From: Oxytricha trifallax
Lineage: Eukaryota; Ciliophora; Spirotrichea; Sporadotrichida; Oxytrichidae
Reading direction: 5' to 3'
Length of the DNA: 64,000 nt
Assembly: GCA_000711775.1 (NCBI GenBank)
Contig: ARYC01001264.1
Span: 1-64,000 of the forward strand
The notes beneath the pieces are model-generated. The model was not told the DNA's origin and ran no database searches. It was given only the letters and a program-made list of their open reading frames with translations. Both the position numbers and the translations under genes were made by a program. Shown here piece after piece: positions 47,728-59,190 of the stretch. Each line of letters starts with the position of its first letter. Position 1 is the stretch's first letter.

Positions 47728-48722
47728 TCATATATTATATAAAATATATATTAGATTCTTTTCCTTGAAGACCATTAATCCTTCTTTCTCTTCCTTCATT
47801 CTGATGTACTCATCGAATTCAGCTTTCACTCTCAAGAAGTCCTCACCAGCGTATGTTCTTTCAAGAGTATCCTCTGGCTTAGTGTCGTTTAATCCTGTCT
47901 CCTTGCCCTTTGTACGATTAATGTAAGTCAAGTTAATTTGAATTCTTTATTTAACAATTAATCTTGCAAATTAATCTAAGTTTATGCATTAGATTAATGA
48001 AATTTCAAAATAAGTGGAATCTTGTTCATTTATTTAAATCTAAGTTGCTGCGATCTGGCTTTGGAATAAGTGCTCCACTCTTCTTGGCAATTCTTACCTT
48101 GGCGCCATCCTCCAAGAACCCATATCTGACTCTAGTGGGAGTGCCAGTTTCTGGGTCTATAAGTGAGACGTTTGACACATGAATTGGCTTCTCCTGCTGC
48201 ACTGTCTTTCTTCTCTCCACATATTCATCGTCCTTCACTGTTTTGTATTTCTAAATGCAATATATTAGTTATCAGAAACAAAGAGTGAATGGGTTATTAG
48301 AAGTCACATAAAATAAATAAATAAGTTTTTGGGGATAATAACTTACCAAATTGACTCCTTGGACTATGACAGTGTTGTTTTTTCTATCAACTTCAAGTAT
48401 CTTGCCTTGAGATTTCTCAATTAAAAATATTTATACTAACCCAATAAAAAATATATCTATTATAAAATATTAAATTTTTAACAAGTTTTCTTGTATTTAC
48501 CAGAAATTACTTCCACCTATATATAAAATCAGATTAAATTTCCATAAATTAATTTTGCATTTTATTCATATTTTTCTGATTTATATTGTCACTTACAAAA
48601 TCATCTCTGACTATGTTCCACTTATCAAAGGTCTCTTGTTTGGGTCTGTAACCAAAGTGACGCATTTGATTGTTAATCATAGCGATTGCATTCTTTTTCA
48701 GGAGGAGTTAGTTCATCATCAT
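47728..48722 (-). CDS. Ribosomal protein uL24, probably mitochondrial
   Basis: KOW-type protein of the large ribosomal subunit. The minus-strand frame starts at one of three consecutive ATGs (48722-48714) with a basic leader ([20 protein letters not shown]) that could serve for mitochondrial import. It then gives VRDDF, after an intron VEVISGK, then [20 protein letters not shown], the KOW core, and [20 protein letters not shown], a hallmark of bacterial and mitochondrial L24, followed by [22 protein letters not shown]-terminal extension ([20 protein letters not shown]) ends at TGA 47728-47730. Breaks near 48590-48530, 48500-48425, 48330-48250 and 48020-47930 include GT-AG introns (for example GTAAGTGAC to TATATAG). 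A remnant of its 3' end lies beside kinase copy 1. Confidence 0.8.
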
Positions 48723-48882
48723 TTTATATAATAATTATATTCTTTATTAATATTCACAAATTCAGAGGCATTATTTGTCCAATCATATTTGTGTATGAGA
48801 AAATTAAATATATATTTTGAGGAATTAGTTATAATTAAATCAAAAATAATTTTTAAGAAAGTTCAAAGAATAAGTTTAAAAA

Positions 48883-50112
48883 TTCAATCAAATAGCTTAT
48901 CTTCATATCTGATTTGTTAAGTATCATCAAAATCACACTACTACTTTTCCTCTTCATGTTTAACATTTTATTGTTTATTTACCTCATCTATACTTATATC
49001 ATCCACTAGTAGTTAATCATCTCTTTATTAATCTTTATCAATATTTTACCCATCCAAAATATTAATTTCATGATTCTCTGTTTATTTCTTGTGCTCCTTC
49101 CTTTTTTCTTCTAGCTCTCCTTGAAACATTCTTAGTTGACTCTGGAAACCCTTGTTGGGATAAATTTTATCTCTGATTCCCCGAGCGTAGGCAAAAGCAT
49201 CATCGAAGGGTAACTACATTTTCCACATGCAGTAGGCTACTATAATGGAACCAGATCGGGAAATGCCAGCTGCACAGTGCACTAAACAACGCCCATTGAG
49301 CCCTGACATGGGGTTTAAAACAATAGATATATAGATTGATGATCATTTTATTTTGATAGATAATCCCCCACTTTGTCTTTAAATTATGTCTACTATATAT
49401 TAAAATATGTATATATTTAGGGTTTACATTGACAACAGCATCTTCAATAAATTCAATAGCATTCCACAGATGTTGCCTGATATCCTAACTATCTTTATCG
49501 TCAATTTAAATGCGTTTATATGTAAATTTGTCTGGGTATCTTGGAGTGATGCCTGCTGATACTATTAAAATATGTGTTATTTTGTGCTTAGCAAGCATTT
49601 CTCTGTTTTCTGCAGCTAGCACATCTGAAATATACACACCTGGTAGGATTAAGTGGATAAATATAATTATTTATCATAATTTATTTTTATTTTTTGGAGG
49701 GAATTACAATGTATTTAATTATACGAGGATATTAATCTATTTTATATTTAAGGGATATCGTTATGTTTAGAAGTAGTTTATTCCATGTTTATTTTATTTT
49801 AATTTTAATTATAATTTGCTTTTATATATTAATTAGAGCAAATGGAAGCTAAGAAGTTTTGTAAATGAAATCAGTAACAATAATAAATTGTCATAATTAT
49901 AATTGATAATTTTAATTAATAATGGGATAGCTTCAATCAAAACCAACTACTACCTCATCTTTAGGCATAATGACTGCTTCTGATGGTTTGATCAGTCAAT
50001 CAGATTTGCATTAAATAATCAAATAAAATGATGATATTTCAGTATTCGCTCCTTTTAATGGTTTGGCTTCACTTTAGACATCTGTAGTTACTTCTGGCTT
50101 ATAATCTTTTCT
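48883..50112 (-). CDS. Dual-specificity protein phosphatase
   Basis: Removes phosphate from Ser/Thr/Tyr residues of proteins. In order: ILPGVYISDVLAAENREMLA (about 49650-49600), HKITHILIVSAGITPRYPDK, RIQIDDKDSQDIRQHLWNAI, and the signature HCAAGISRSGSIIVAYCMWK near 49275, fitting H-C-x-x-G-x-x-R-S with the catalytic Cys, then the helix AYARGIRDKIYPNKGFQSQL. The acidic, Gln-rich C-terminus ends at TGA 48883-48885. An IES or intron separates EDAVVN from LNGRCLVHC (49420-49320), and more than 250 bp of AT-rich DNA lie between the N-terminal stretch (RKDYKPEVTTDVQSEAKPLK, near 50100) and the catalytic part. The start codon was not found. It is divergent from the PEX16-like gene with less than 100 bp between them. 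Confidence 0.8.
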
Positions 50113-50190
50113 ATTCTAAATAGGGATTAAATTAACTTGATTATATAACCATTTAATGATTAATTCTATAGTATTTTTGTAATTAATTAG

Positions 50191-51557
50191 ACATAATCAG
50201 GGGGATCATTCAGTCAAGGAGCACACCTCTACAGCTAAGAACCAAGTTCCTCAAATCTAATTTCAAGCCGCGGCCTCATCCTCTAATCAATGATGTACGG
50301 TTTGAATGTGTACTCCGAACTCCGTCAACTAATCAACCAATACCACTCCAACGAATACGCTGTGTTTTATTTCTCAAAGGCGCCCAGCAACATTGGACTA
50401 TTTATTGAGTTCTTCTTTGAGATCTTGAATGAAAGATGTGAGCCAATTGTTCTAGTGATTGAAGGCCTGAAAAGCGTACTGAGAATGAGGGAGTATTACT
50501 AACTTCTGTTCAGAGAGAACATCAATGTATACATTCTTAAAACATATATAGTTTCTTTTAAGCCATATATAAATTAAGTCTCTAAAACGATATACTTTAA
50601 GTAAAACTTTACAATTTATTTTTTGTTGTTATTGACATAGAAGCTTATAAAGATCTGAAAAGATTAAAGGAAATTAAAGAAAATCACTTTACTTTAATAA
50701 GATCTAAACGCCAGCTCCCAAAAATCTAAAACTTCTAACCAAGCTCAAAACTTGAATAGATTAGGTAAAAATAGTTGAAGTAAAATTAGATTGTTTTGAA
50801 ACTTGACAATGAGGTTTTTGTGTTTTAAATTTTCTCTATTCAATTAATAAATATTTTAGAGGAGGATGGGAATAATAATCATATCACTACTTCATTGAGA
50901 TCATCAACCCAGTCGCATTCACACTCCAGAACTCATAGTAGTGAAAATGCAGAGAATTTAAACGCTTTCAACTAACTAAAATCACAAGATATGAAAAATG
51001 CTTATGCAGACAGCGAAGAAGGGGATTTAGAGATGGGCATCAGAGACTAAAACAAATAGCTCAAACCCAAATAAAAACAGAATGTTTTCTCATAAATGAT
51101 CTCTTGGTTAAAGCGCTTGCTAAGCACAATTTACAATAAACTAGGGCGATACCACTTAGACGACGTTCTTTTTATTTTGAGGCCTTTTATCTATGTTTAC
51201 TCAGTTTACTAATACGGAAGAAAAAGCTACACTCCCATTAAGATTTGCGCAATAATCGATGCATTAGCCATTATGGTTTCTCTTCACAGATTAAGCAAGA
51301 GTTAACCACCATCCCAATCATAAAATGGTTCACAGAAAATTGAAAGAAAAGATAAACTTAGATCTATCGAAAAGTAGCAGCTGCTTAAGAGAATCAGAGA
51401 GACCCTCATTAAATATTTGATTAGAGATCCCATATTTGAGAATTACACTAAAGTGGTTCTTGAGAGATTGTTCAGTGCCTTAAGAATCAGCCCTAAAATA
51501 CTTCAGTTGTTGCTCTCTTTAATTGGGTATTTCAGATACTATACCTATATTGCATGA
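50191..51557 (+). CDS. PEX16: Peroxisomal membrane protein PEX16-like
   Basis: PEX16 acts in peroxisomal membrane biogenesis. The frame opens after a possible acceptor site (TTAATTAG) at 50190 with GAHLYSQEPSSSNLISSRGL, then YGLNVYSELRQLINQYHSNE and CEPIVLVIEGLKSVLRMREY (50290-50500). After an AT-rich gap it continues with a charged linker, and from 51080 a conserved part: FILRPFIYVYSVYQYGRKSY, TPIKICAIIDALAIMVSLHR, then YLIRDPIFENYTKVVLERLF and RYYTYIA before TGA 51555-51557. The RPFIY, RKSYTP and RDPIF-Y-T blocks match the PEX16 family as I know it. The first coding segment, with the start codon, was not found; an IES or intron probably precedes 50191. Gaps also occur at 50530-50640 and 50770-50860. 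Confidence 0.72.
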
Positions 51558-52059
51558 GGATATGTCTAAATTAATATCTTAAATCTGTTGCTAACAAAGC
51601 TCAGCTTGCTTATATAATCAATCATACGTGTATTTATTAATTTACAAGAATTTAAAAAGTTTTTAATAGATTTGTTTTAGTTTTTATATCTGCGTAATGT
51701 CCCTTAATCTTGCGTCATTAGCTATTATTTATTTAGTAATTCAAATAGAATTGAATAATTTTACATTTATTCTTGAGAATATGATAAATAAGAATTAAAA
51801 TGCAAAAAAACAAATAATACATTTAGTTAATATTTGAATAACTTTCAAAATAAAGTCTGATAAATTTCTTGTAATACTATTTCTTCTCTAATTAATCATC
51901 ACACTTTATTTATCTTATCCTATTATAATACCTTAAAAAATTATGCTTTCACTCTTCACTTTATCAAATTCATATATTGTTTTATTTTTTACAATATTTA
52001 AGGAAAAAAAACTCGAAATTATACATAAATTAAAAAAAAATTAATTAATTTATAAATTG
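51558..52059. other. AT-rich intergenic region
   Basis: Convergent 3' ends of PEX16-like gene and transporter A flank it; no coding signal seen. Confidence 0.45.
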
Positions 52060-52067
52060 AAGCATCT

Positions 52068-53577
52068 TAGAATACTTATAGTCAAATTACTGCCAACGAT
52101 CAATAGTCCACCAATCATTACTATTATATTAATTAATAATTTTTTAAACAAAATAAAGTTATATTTAATAATAATAATTAAATGTGAATGACTTCATTAG
52201 ACTAGGGTTTAGTCTTGATGACTGCATAGTCCAGAATGTAATTGTAGATAATTTGCATGTAGTTAACTGGTGCAACCCTACCTGCTTTGTCATTCTAGTA
52301 AGATTTGGTTTGGAATATCTGAGATGTAAACAGGGACAAACTTATCAAAATAAGCATCCACACTTCGTAAATAAAAATAAAGTATGTAATAGCCACATTA
52401 TTAAATTTAGAATATCATAGATTGATCTGATAAAGTAAAAAATATAAAAGGTTTACCAGCCGTACTTAGTAGTCTCGTTTTATCTGTACCTGAGCATTAT
52501 GAACATGATTAGTGGAGCAACGAACGCACTAAAGATCGCTTGGTAGAAGGGCGGCACTAAGAAATGCACTTTCTTGCCGAGTTTCCTTGTTTAATACTGT
52601 GATATCGAAAAACTATCTAAATTTAATCATTAAGCCATAAAATCTGTTATATCTCTTAGAGAAATCTTAATCTTAATTCACTTTCAATTTAGCTCAATTC
52701 TAAAGTTATATTTGAGAATTTTCTATGATAAAATTAATAAACAGATGGCACCACCGATAGCTGCGAGTGAACCGAGTGTATCAAGAATAGCTTCTTCTCT
52801 GCTAGTTTCTCTCTCCATAGCTTTACTAGCCCATGGGTTTTAAATGACTAATATTCCAAAGAATGATACGAATATAGCAAGCCAGTCTATGAAATTCAGA
52901 TGCTCACTTATCATGAAATATGCTATTATTGCTGTAAACACGGGGTTAGTCCAATATAAGGTGGTTGCTTTTGAGAGATCTAAATATAAAAAGCCATGAG
53001 TTTATACTCTTAGTAAAAAGTAAAATATGCTGAAAAGACAAGCCTTTTATTGAATTAAACTAAGATATATAAATTTATTTTTAGTGTTTTTGTAAGATCT
53101 GTATATTGCAATGCCAAATAGTAGCCGATAGTTCCTAAGAACCCAGTAATCGACCTCAATATTAAAGTCGTGCGCATATGCTTGGGAACTTGCAGGTGAT
53201 CCTTGCCGTAAACTTTGAACAAGGAGAAATTAAGTACACCCATCACGATTGACTGCCAGTAAGTAACTTCAAATGTAGAAACTGAAGAGTTCAGGTAAAG
53301 CATCTTAAGTAGGAAAGCCATGAGAGTGTATGCTAGAGAGGAGATTGCCATATAGATCATTCCCTTTGCTCCCTTCGATTCTCGTATCACTTTAATTTAA
53401 TCATAAAATCTCCACATGAAACCACCCCAATTGTTAACTCAGAAGAAAAAGATATTGAATAATAATTATAATACATATCACTCTCTTCTTTTTGGGCTCA
53501 AATGTAAATTCAATTTTTGAATCATCATCCTCATTGATGACGAAATAATTCGCTGCCTTTGGTATGTCTGCTTTCAT
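52068..53577 (-). CDS. EamA/DMT-type membrane transporter, gene A
   Basis: Drug/metabolite transporter superfamily member with about ten membrane helices, similar in style to SLC35G-type proteins; substrate unknown. The ATG at 53577 gives an acidic, cytosolic start (MKADIPKAANYFVINEDDDS). After a gap, GMIYMAISSLAYTLMAFLLK and TFEVTYWQSIVMGVLNFSLF follow, then RSITGFLGTIGYYLALQYTD. An IES with pointer AGATCT (52976-52981 and 53095-53100) joins this to LSKATTLYWTNPVFTAIIAY, the typical EamA hinge. Then come LNFIDWLAIFVSFFGILVIK, VPPFYQAIFSAFVAPLIMFM and DKAGRVAPVNYMQIIYNYIL, and finally IGGLLIVGSNLTISILRCFN near 52110. The stop is not certain. It is the best preserved member of the array. Confidence 0.78.
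52982..53100 (-). other. IES in transporter A, pointer AGATCT
   Basis: The palindromic hexamer AGATCT at 52976-52981 and 53095-53100 flanks 113 bp of AT-rich DNA. Excision restores ALQYTDLSKATTLYWTNP. Confidence 0.75.
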
Positions 53578-53935
53578 CTTTCTATTCTATTTTCTATTGT
53601 TATTCTGTTAAATTATTCTAAGTAATTTGTTATTCTGATTGATTTTGTTAAGGAGGAGTTAAATGTGCTTGTAGGGTTCACTAAGTTGTGATTAAAAGTT
53701 TCCCTGTTTTTAAGATTATAAATTATATTTACTTTCAAACGCAAATATTATTAATGCTGCTCCTACTCTCATAAATTCCACTATTTTCATTAATTCATAA
53801 AATAAAATTTTTTGAGCCAACATTAGTTTTTAATATTGGAGTTAATTTGGGATGGTTAATTTACAAGTATTATCATTAATTATTATCGTAATCTTAATTA
53901 AATTTATGTATTGTGTCATTCATTAAATATCAATA

Positions 53936-56620
53936 TCATTTTATAACTTCTGCACACTTGAGTATGCTTATAGTGAGATTACTGCACACTATAATGATCC
54001 CTCCAATTATTTGATTTACTTTAAGACGAGTACCAAGATACAGTACATCCAATATACTAACTAGAATTATCTGAGAGTAAGCTATTGGCGACACTCGCCC
54101 TGCTTTCTCAAATTATTGATGAAAAAAATAAAATATATAATTAATCGAAAAATACCATTAATATGCAACTTTATTTACTTATAAGCTGTTAAATTATAAT
54201 AGTAAGCTAAAGTAGCAAATATCAAATTGCAAAACTAAAAAATAGCAACTAATACTATCATCATCACATCATATACCTTATTACTTTTTTTAGAAGTATT
54301 TATCTATGGTGTTTTTCTTAAATAAATCGTTTACTGAGAATACACATTTAGATATGGTCTGACTGTCAGCCTAAGCCCTTGAAAAATAGGGCAGAGCATT
54401 AAATTTGTCAATGAAAAGAAGAGTGGAGACTGTAAATAATGCACGTCTTTACCCATCTTTCGAATGCATACCATTCCCATAAATTATTTAGAAAATTATT
54501 TAATTTTAATTATCTTTCTTTATGATTGTGATGCCACCTGTTAAACTTAAAATTGAATATATCATTTGTTTAAATAAAGGCTTTTAATTTATTTAATATA
54601 AAAAAAATATAATACTATATAGCTCCAAAAATACATAAAACAGTGCCAATAACATCATAGACGCTATCTTCACTCTGCAAATTAGTGGCGAAGGGATTTT
54701 ACATAACTAAAATACCAACAAAAGCTAAAATAGTTGCAATCCAATCGTATTTAGTAAGTTTTTCATTGAGAAATACTCTTGCAAAAATTGCTGTAAAAAT
54801 CGGCAATCATAACCCAAAAATATTTTAGGTAGTTAGATCAAGTTTTTGATTGTTAAAAGTAGAGTATCTAGGCATACTTTAAAGAGTTTTAAAAAGGTTT
54901 ATGAAGGGGTTTATATTTTAAATATTCGTAATTTATTATAGGATATGAAAAGTTTGTGGTCAGTTTATGACAGTAAGTGTGTTGAATGATTTAAAATAAA
55001 ACCATCAATCTTAGTCGTGACGTAGACGTATTTGAGTGAGTTGACGAGGCAAATTCCGTGACGTGGCAGTCTTAAAGTAGAAAACTCCAAAAAACCATTA
55101 TTGGTATTAACTAGACTCCTCCCAAAATCAAGATGTCAGCCAGTTATAACCCGGGGCCAGAGCTTGTGAGATTCAAATAAATTACAGAATATGGAGAAAA
55201 ACGCTTACTGGTCCCAAAGTGCTGGGAAACGTAATCCCTGTCCTTTCGCTGTGGTAGCTTCAGCACCCTAACCTAGTTCATGGCAGTGATTATATATATT
55301 TAATGTTTGATTTGCGATTTGGTAGTTATAATTATTGTAAAAATCCTAAACTATGATAAAATTATATGTCCCTAGTAAGGCTACTCCATAAATCTCCAGC
55401 AACTGTGAGGTCTCACTGTCTATTGGCATTTATTTAAAGAGAAAGCATCTAAATTCTAAGCCTAAGAGACACTTAAAATTTTTAGCAATATCACAATGAT
55501 AATCTTATTAATGATAAGACTCTTAAATACTGGGCTCATTTCTCTCTGGCTATAGAGTTGTGATGTATTAACGAAAGCTAGAGAACATCATTATAAGCTA
55601 TCAACCTCTTAAAGGTAATACTGTTGATTTCAAGAGAACTCAAAGAGGGCAAGCAACTGCATTAGGAAGTTTATATGGTACTCCTCGATATTTCCTAGAG
55701 AGAGAGAGGACTGGAGAGATGAAGATACTTCATGGGACATTAAGGCTCTAACAGTAATTATAATAGATAGAGAAGTGTCTAGAAATATTAATTTAACTGC
55801 AAGAGTGAGATAGATTCTAAGTAAAGAATCCAGCAATATTTAGATAAAAAAGGTAAATATATGCCTTAAAAGTGTTGCAAACTAAACTTTAATCAAATCA
55901 AGGAAAGATAATTAAACTATGATTAAGATCATAAAAAATTATTTTTTTTCAAATATAATATTCAGAGAACAACCACCTAATTCTAAGCTTATGTTTGTTT
56001 GAAACATTTTTAAAAAATTGCTTGTTATACTCACTAAATTTATTAAACTATATAAACCCTTAAAAGAATCAATTAAGCCCTACGGCTTTTGGTCAATTTA
56101 AACATTACTAATACTTTCAAAAGATTTATAAGGTTTTGAATGTCCAGTATATCATCGATGATTTAGTCAAGGGAATAAATAATAAAGAAGATTTTTTATG
56201 TAGTGTATATTTATTAATTGATCATTAAATAATAGAAAAATTGTAAGTTTATGATTTTGGGGTTATTCTAAGAGAATAATGTTTATATATATATAATTAT
56301 ATTTAAGAAGTAATCGAGAATGTGTTACTGCTAACCCCAATAACCCCTCTAAGAATAATAGTTAATCGATGCTCTTTCTTGACAAAAATGGGGTCAACTT
56401 TGAGATAGAACATAACACTTAATTTCATAATTATCATTAGTATAGCTGCCCAGTAAAAAGTCTCATAAGGCGATATCTACGAATGCATAAACAGATGTTT
56501 CTAAAGATATGTGGAGAAGCCTGAGCACATGCTTGATATAAACATACATAACATCCCTTTTACACTGTTTATAGAAAATTTAGACCCTGATTGGAGATGC
56601 TATTATACTGTTATTTCTTG
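53936..56620 (-). CDS. EamA/DMT-type transporter, gene B, split by a transposon-like insertion
   Basis: The N-terminal part lies at 56600-56310 (KGMLCMFISSMCSGFSTYLQ, ISPYETFYWAAILMIIMKLS, HRLTIILRGVIGVSSNTF). The second half lies at 54860-53936 (LPIFTAIFARVFLNEKLTKY, DWIATILAFVGILVMQNPFA, VMMIVLVAIFQFCNLIFATL, KAGRVSPIAYSQIILVSILD, IIGGIIVCSNLTISILKCAE) and ends in TGA 53936-53938. Between them sit about 1.4 kb with a kinase-like remnant of TBE type on the opposite strand. An in-frame TGA at 54807-54809 sits where the hinge W-x-N-P is expected, so the copy may be damaged, or a border is misplaced. The order of parts is normal, not scrambled. Confidence 0.65.
54950..56300 (+). mobile_element. 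Degenerate TBE-like element inside transporter B
   Basis: On the plus strand, 55640-55830 encodes GSLYGTPRYFLERE followed by DWRDEDTSWDIKALTVIIID, the same string type as GTPGYYPEREEWRDGD..WDVWALAAIIIE at the left window edge. Upstream, 55130-55330 is less AT-rich and could be an N-lobe (RIWRKTLTGPKVLGNVIPVL), and 55400-55560 holds PLKRHLKFLAISQ with several stops or shifts. A related sequence lies inverted at 58180-58730. The right terminal repeat is not clear; 56060-56100 is at best a poor match. I read it as an old TBE copy acting as a long IES. Confidence 0.5.
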
Positions 56621-57135
56621 ATTATTTTACTGTTTTTAGTCACTTTAAACTTAAAGCTGTTGACTATTTAGTTATTGTTAGAGTTCTTAAATTTCATCAG
56701 AATGAGATTAATTTTCTAACAAAAGCTATTGATTTTCTATTTTTTCTTATTAATTGCCATTGTTTCATGAATTACTTTGACTTTATTATTAATTAACTAC
56801 AAGTAATATCTCCCTTTCATCTTTTTCATTTAATTACTTCATGTTTTATATGATTACTTTTATATACTTAACTATTCAATAAATTAACTTGTTTCAGTTT
56901 AATTTTAATTTGGAATTAATGCTTTATACAATACAAATCTTTTGCAATAATTTGAAAAATTATTTATGAAATAATGACGTAATATATCTAACTTTTTAAC
57001 ATGTAACGGATTGTAAACTTTTAACTAGATTGAATCATAATCAAAGGTGATTATATCAAATAGATTTGCATTTTTATCAATCATTTATCATATTAATTTA
57101 TTTTAATTATAATCCCTATTTATTTAATGATATTA

Positions 57136-57205
57136 GAACTCTAAAACCCCTTAATTAGGTATTATAATGATTTAATTTGTTTGTAAGGTGTTTTTGGAGT
57201 TTTAT
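57136..57205 (+). repeat. Diverged TBE terminal repeat
   Basis: Starting with CTAAAACCCCTTAATTAGGT, it aligns with the inverted end of the left-edge element (AAAACCCCTTAATGAGGT and following bases, including ATTTGT and a G/T-rich stretch). The outer telomere-like unit is degraded. Its orientation predicts an element extending to the right, which agrees with the minus-strand kinase remnant at 58180-58730. Confidence 0.6.
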
Positions 57206-58950
57206 TGCGGATAATAGAGAAAACACAGGTTTATTTTGAAGTTAATGAATACTATTCGGTATAAGGAAGCATAGTCTTTCACTATTTTTATATTATGTGG
57301 TACATTTTGAACTTTGCTTTTTTTAGTGGCCAAGGATTTCATTTAATACTTAACAAAGTTTGCTAGGAGCTCTCATGATGATCATATCTACTATGCTTTT
57401 AATTTATTCACATGCATCTTCTTACTTTATTTGCTAATAAGCGAGGATAATCAATTATTTTTAATGATTAGTACCTAAGTAAACTATAATTTTCATTTTA
57501 CCTAAATATATTTGCAGCTACTTCCCATTAAATCCACTTAGCTGACCCTTTGTTCCTTTCTTTCTCAATGGCTGCAAAGTCAAACATAAAAATAGTTATT
57601 TTTTCTTCAAACTATAAAAGTAAAACATTTCATACTTAATGGCAATAATGTGTAGTGTATAGAAAGTATTAAAAACATTATTTTTATTTATAGAGATACC
57701 AATTAAAACATTTTCATTAATCTTTATGATGAATCGATGATAAATAAAGAGCAAGTAATTTGACTTTCTACAAAGAACGCTTTCTAACAAACTTCCAGAA
57801 ATAAGCTCCTCATATAGTATTATTGGTACTTTGAGAGAAAATAGTCGTAGAATCATTTAAAATAATAAAACTTTATTTCTTCAATATATAAAAGAAGGTA
57901 TTTAGTAGCTAAACATGTCTGGCGGTGTTTTAGAGCATCCTTACCTTTATTGAAATGTTTAATTCTTTCCTTTATAGGGTAACCTGGAATTGCATTTTGT
58001 AATATAGAACAATGATCCTGGTCTGGCTAAAAAAATGAAACATTTGTATAGCAAGGATTAGCAGTAAGAAAAGAAACGGAAGCCAAATCTATTTATGAGC
58101 CCCTTAAATACACTGTATTATTGATTTATTTAAATTAAATACTTACTAATAAACATCCTGGATTCTTTGCTTAGAATTTTTTTATTCTACAACTGTAGTA
58201 GTCATTTCTAGGCATTACAAGCTTTTTATCATTTTTTGGTAGAGCCCAGATTCCCCCCACTTATTATCTCCAACCTTTCAGTCTTCTCTCTCTAGAAAAT
58301 TTCCAAGATTGCCTCGACCTTGGCCAGTCAGAGGTTTCAACTCTCTACGATTTATTGAAATATGCTAAAATACCTTTGCAGACATTTGCTCGAGGTAGTT
58401 ACTTTGGACACTTTTAGACTTCATAAAAGTCTCTTAAAGCCACTCTTTTAATGAGACTGACTGTCTTGTAAGATATTCTACTTTTTTATATTCGAGCTAT
58501 GGTTTAGGCAGATATATGAAACTCAAGAAATTGGCGATAAAACATTACAGCATTCTAAACGAATGAAAAGTTAGCTAGTATTTAAGAGTCTACCCATTAA
58601 TAAGATAATCAAAATGATGCTGCTAAGCTTAGAATTAAGATTCTATCCTTTATAATTCAATTCTATTAAAGGGTGAGTGAGACCTTGCAGTAGCAGAAGA
58701 TTTATGAACCGATTTTCTTTAGACTTGAAATTTAAAAATCTTGAGTTATTCATTATAATCTTCACCAAAACTGAAACTGGAGATCTATATACATAGTGTC
58801 ATAATAAAAACAAAAATTGCAAACAGACTTTTAAATATATTATACTTACTCTATTCTTGTGTATTAACCTCATCAAAACCTTAAATAAGAATGCACTATT
58901 TTTCTACATTTATCAATCGAAAACTTAATTCAATTACTGAAGGGATTTTT
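57136..58950 (-). mobile_element. Degenerate TBE-like element inside transporter C
   Basis: It is bounded on the left by a diverged TBE terminal repeat. A minus-strand remnant at 58330-58180 resembles the FLERE-DW segment of the other copies, and 58700-58560 is similar in nucleotide sequence to 55380-55520 on the opposite strand (shared strings around AGGTCTCACT and GACTCTTAAATACT). Frames are broken throughout. The right end is not defined. The left flank of the insertion (57000-57133) resembles 59550-59703, the 3' end of transporter D, so it landed at the 3' end of a transporter copy. Confidence 0.5.
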
Positions 58951-58959
58951 GGACTTTTA

Positions 58960-59190
58960 ATATAGGGTCAACTTTGAGATAAAACATTACACTTAATTTC
59001 ATAATTATCATGAGGAAAGCAGCCCAGTAAAAAGTCTCATAGGGCGATATCTGCGAATGCATAAACAGATGTTTCTATAGATATGTGGAGAAACCTGAGC
59101 ACATGCTTGAAATGAACATACATAAAAGACCTTTTATGCTGTTTAAGGAAAATTTAGGAGCTGAGAGGGTATTTTATTATAGTGTTATTT
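58960..59190 (-). pseudogene. Transporter C, isolated N-terminal segment
   Basis: It encodes KGLLCMFISSMCSGFSTYLQ, HLFMHSQISPYETFYWAAFL and MIIMKLSVMFYLKVDP, almost the same as the N-terminal part of transporter B at 56310-56600, including at the DNA level. No following transporter segments are found downstream on this strand before the TBE-like element; only a stretch resembling a transporter 3' end remains near 57000-57133. This is probably a gutted duplicate. Confidence 0.65.

Noticed and set aside
52184..52420. Plus-strand open frame of 78 codons
   Set aside because: It lies opposite the transporter A segment DKAGRVAPVNYMQIIYNYIL, which is conserved among the array members.
55212..55227. 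Sixteen bases resembling part of a human Alu repeat (TCCCAAAGTGCTGGGA)
   Set aside because: The match does not extend beyond this short palindrome-like string, and the flanks are typical of this AT-rich genome, so contamination is not supported.
56320..56345. C4A2-type string resembling a telomere unit
   Set aside because: It lies inside the coding frame of transporter B (RGVIGVS) and is not a repeat of the C4A4 unit.
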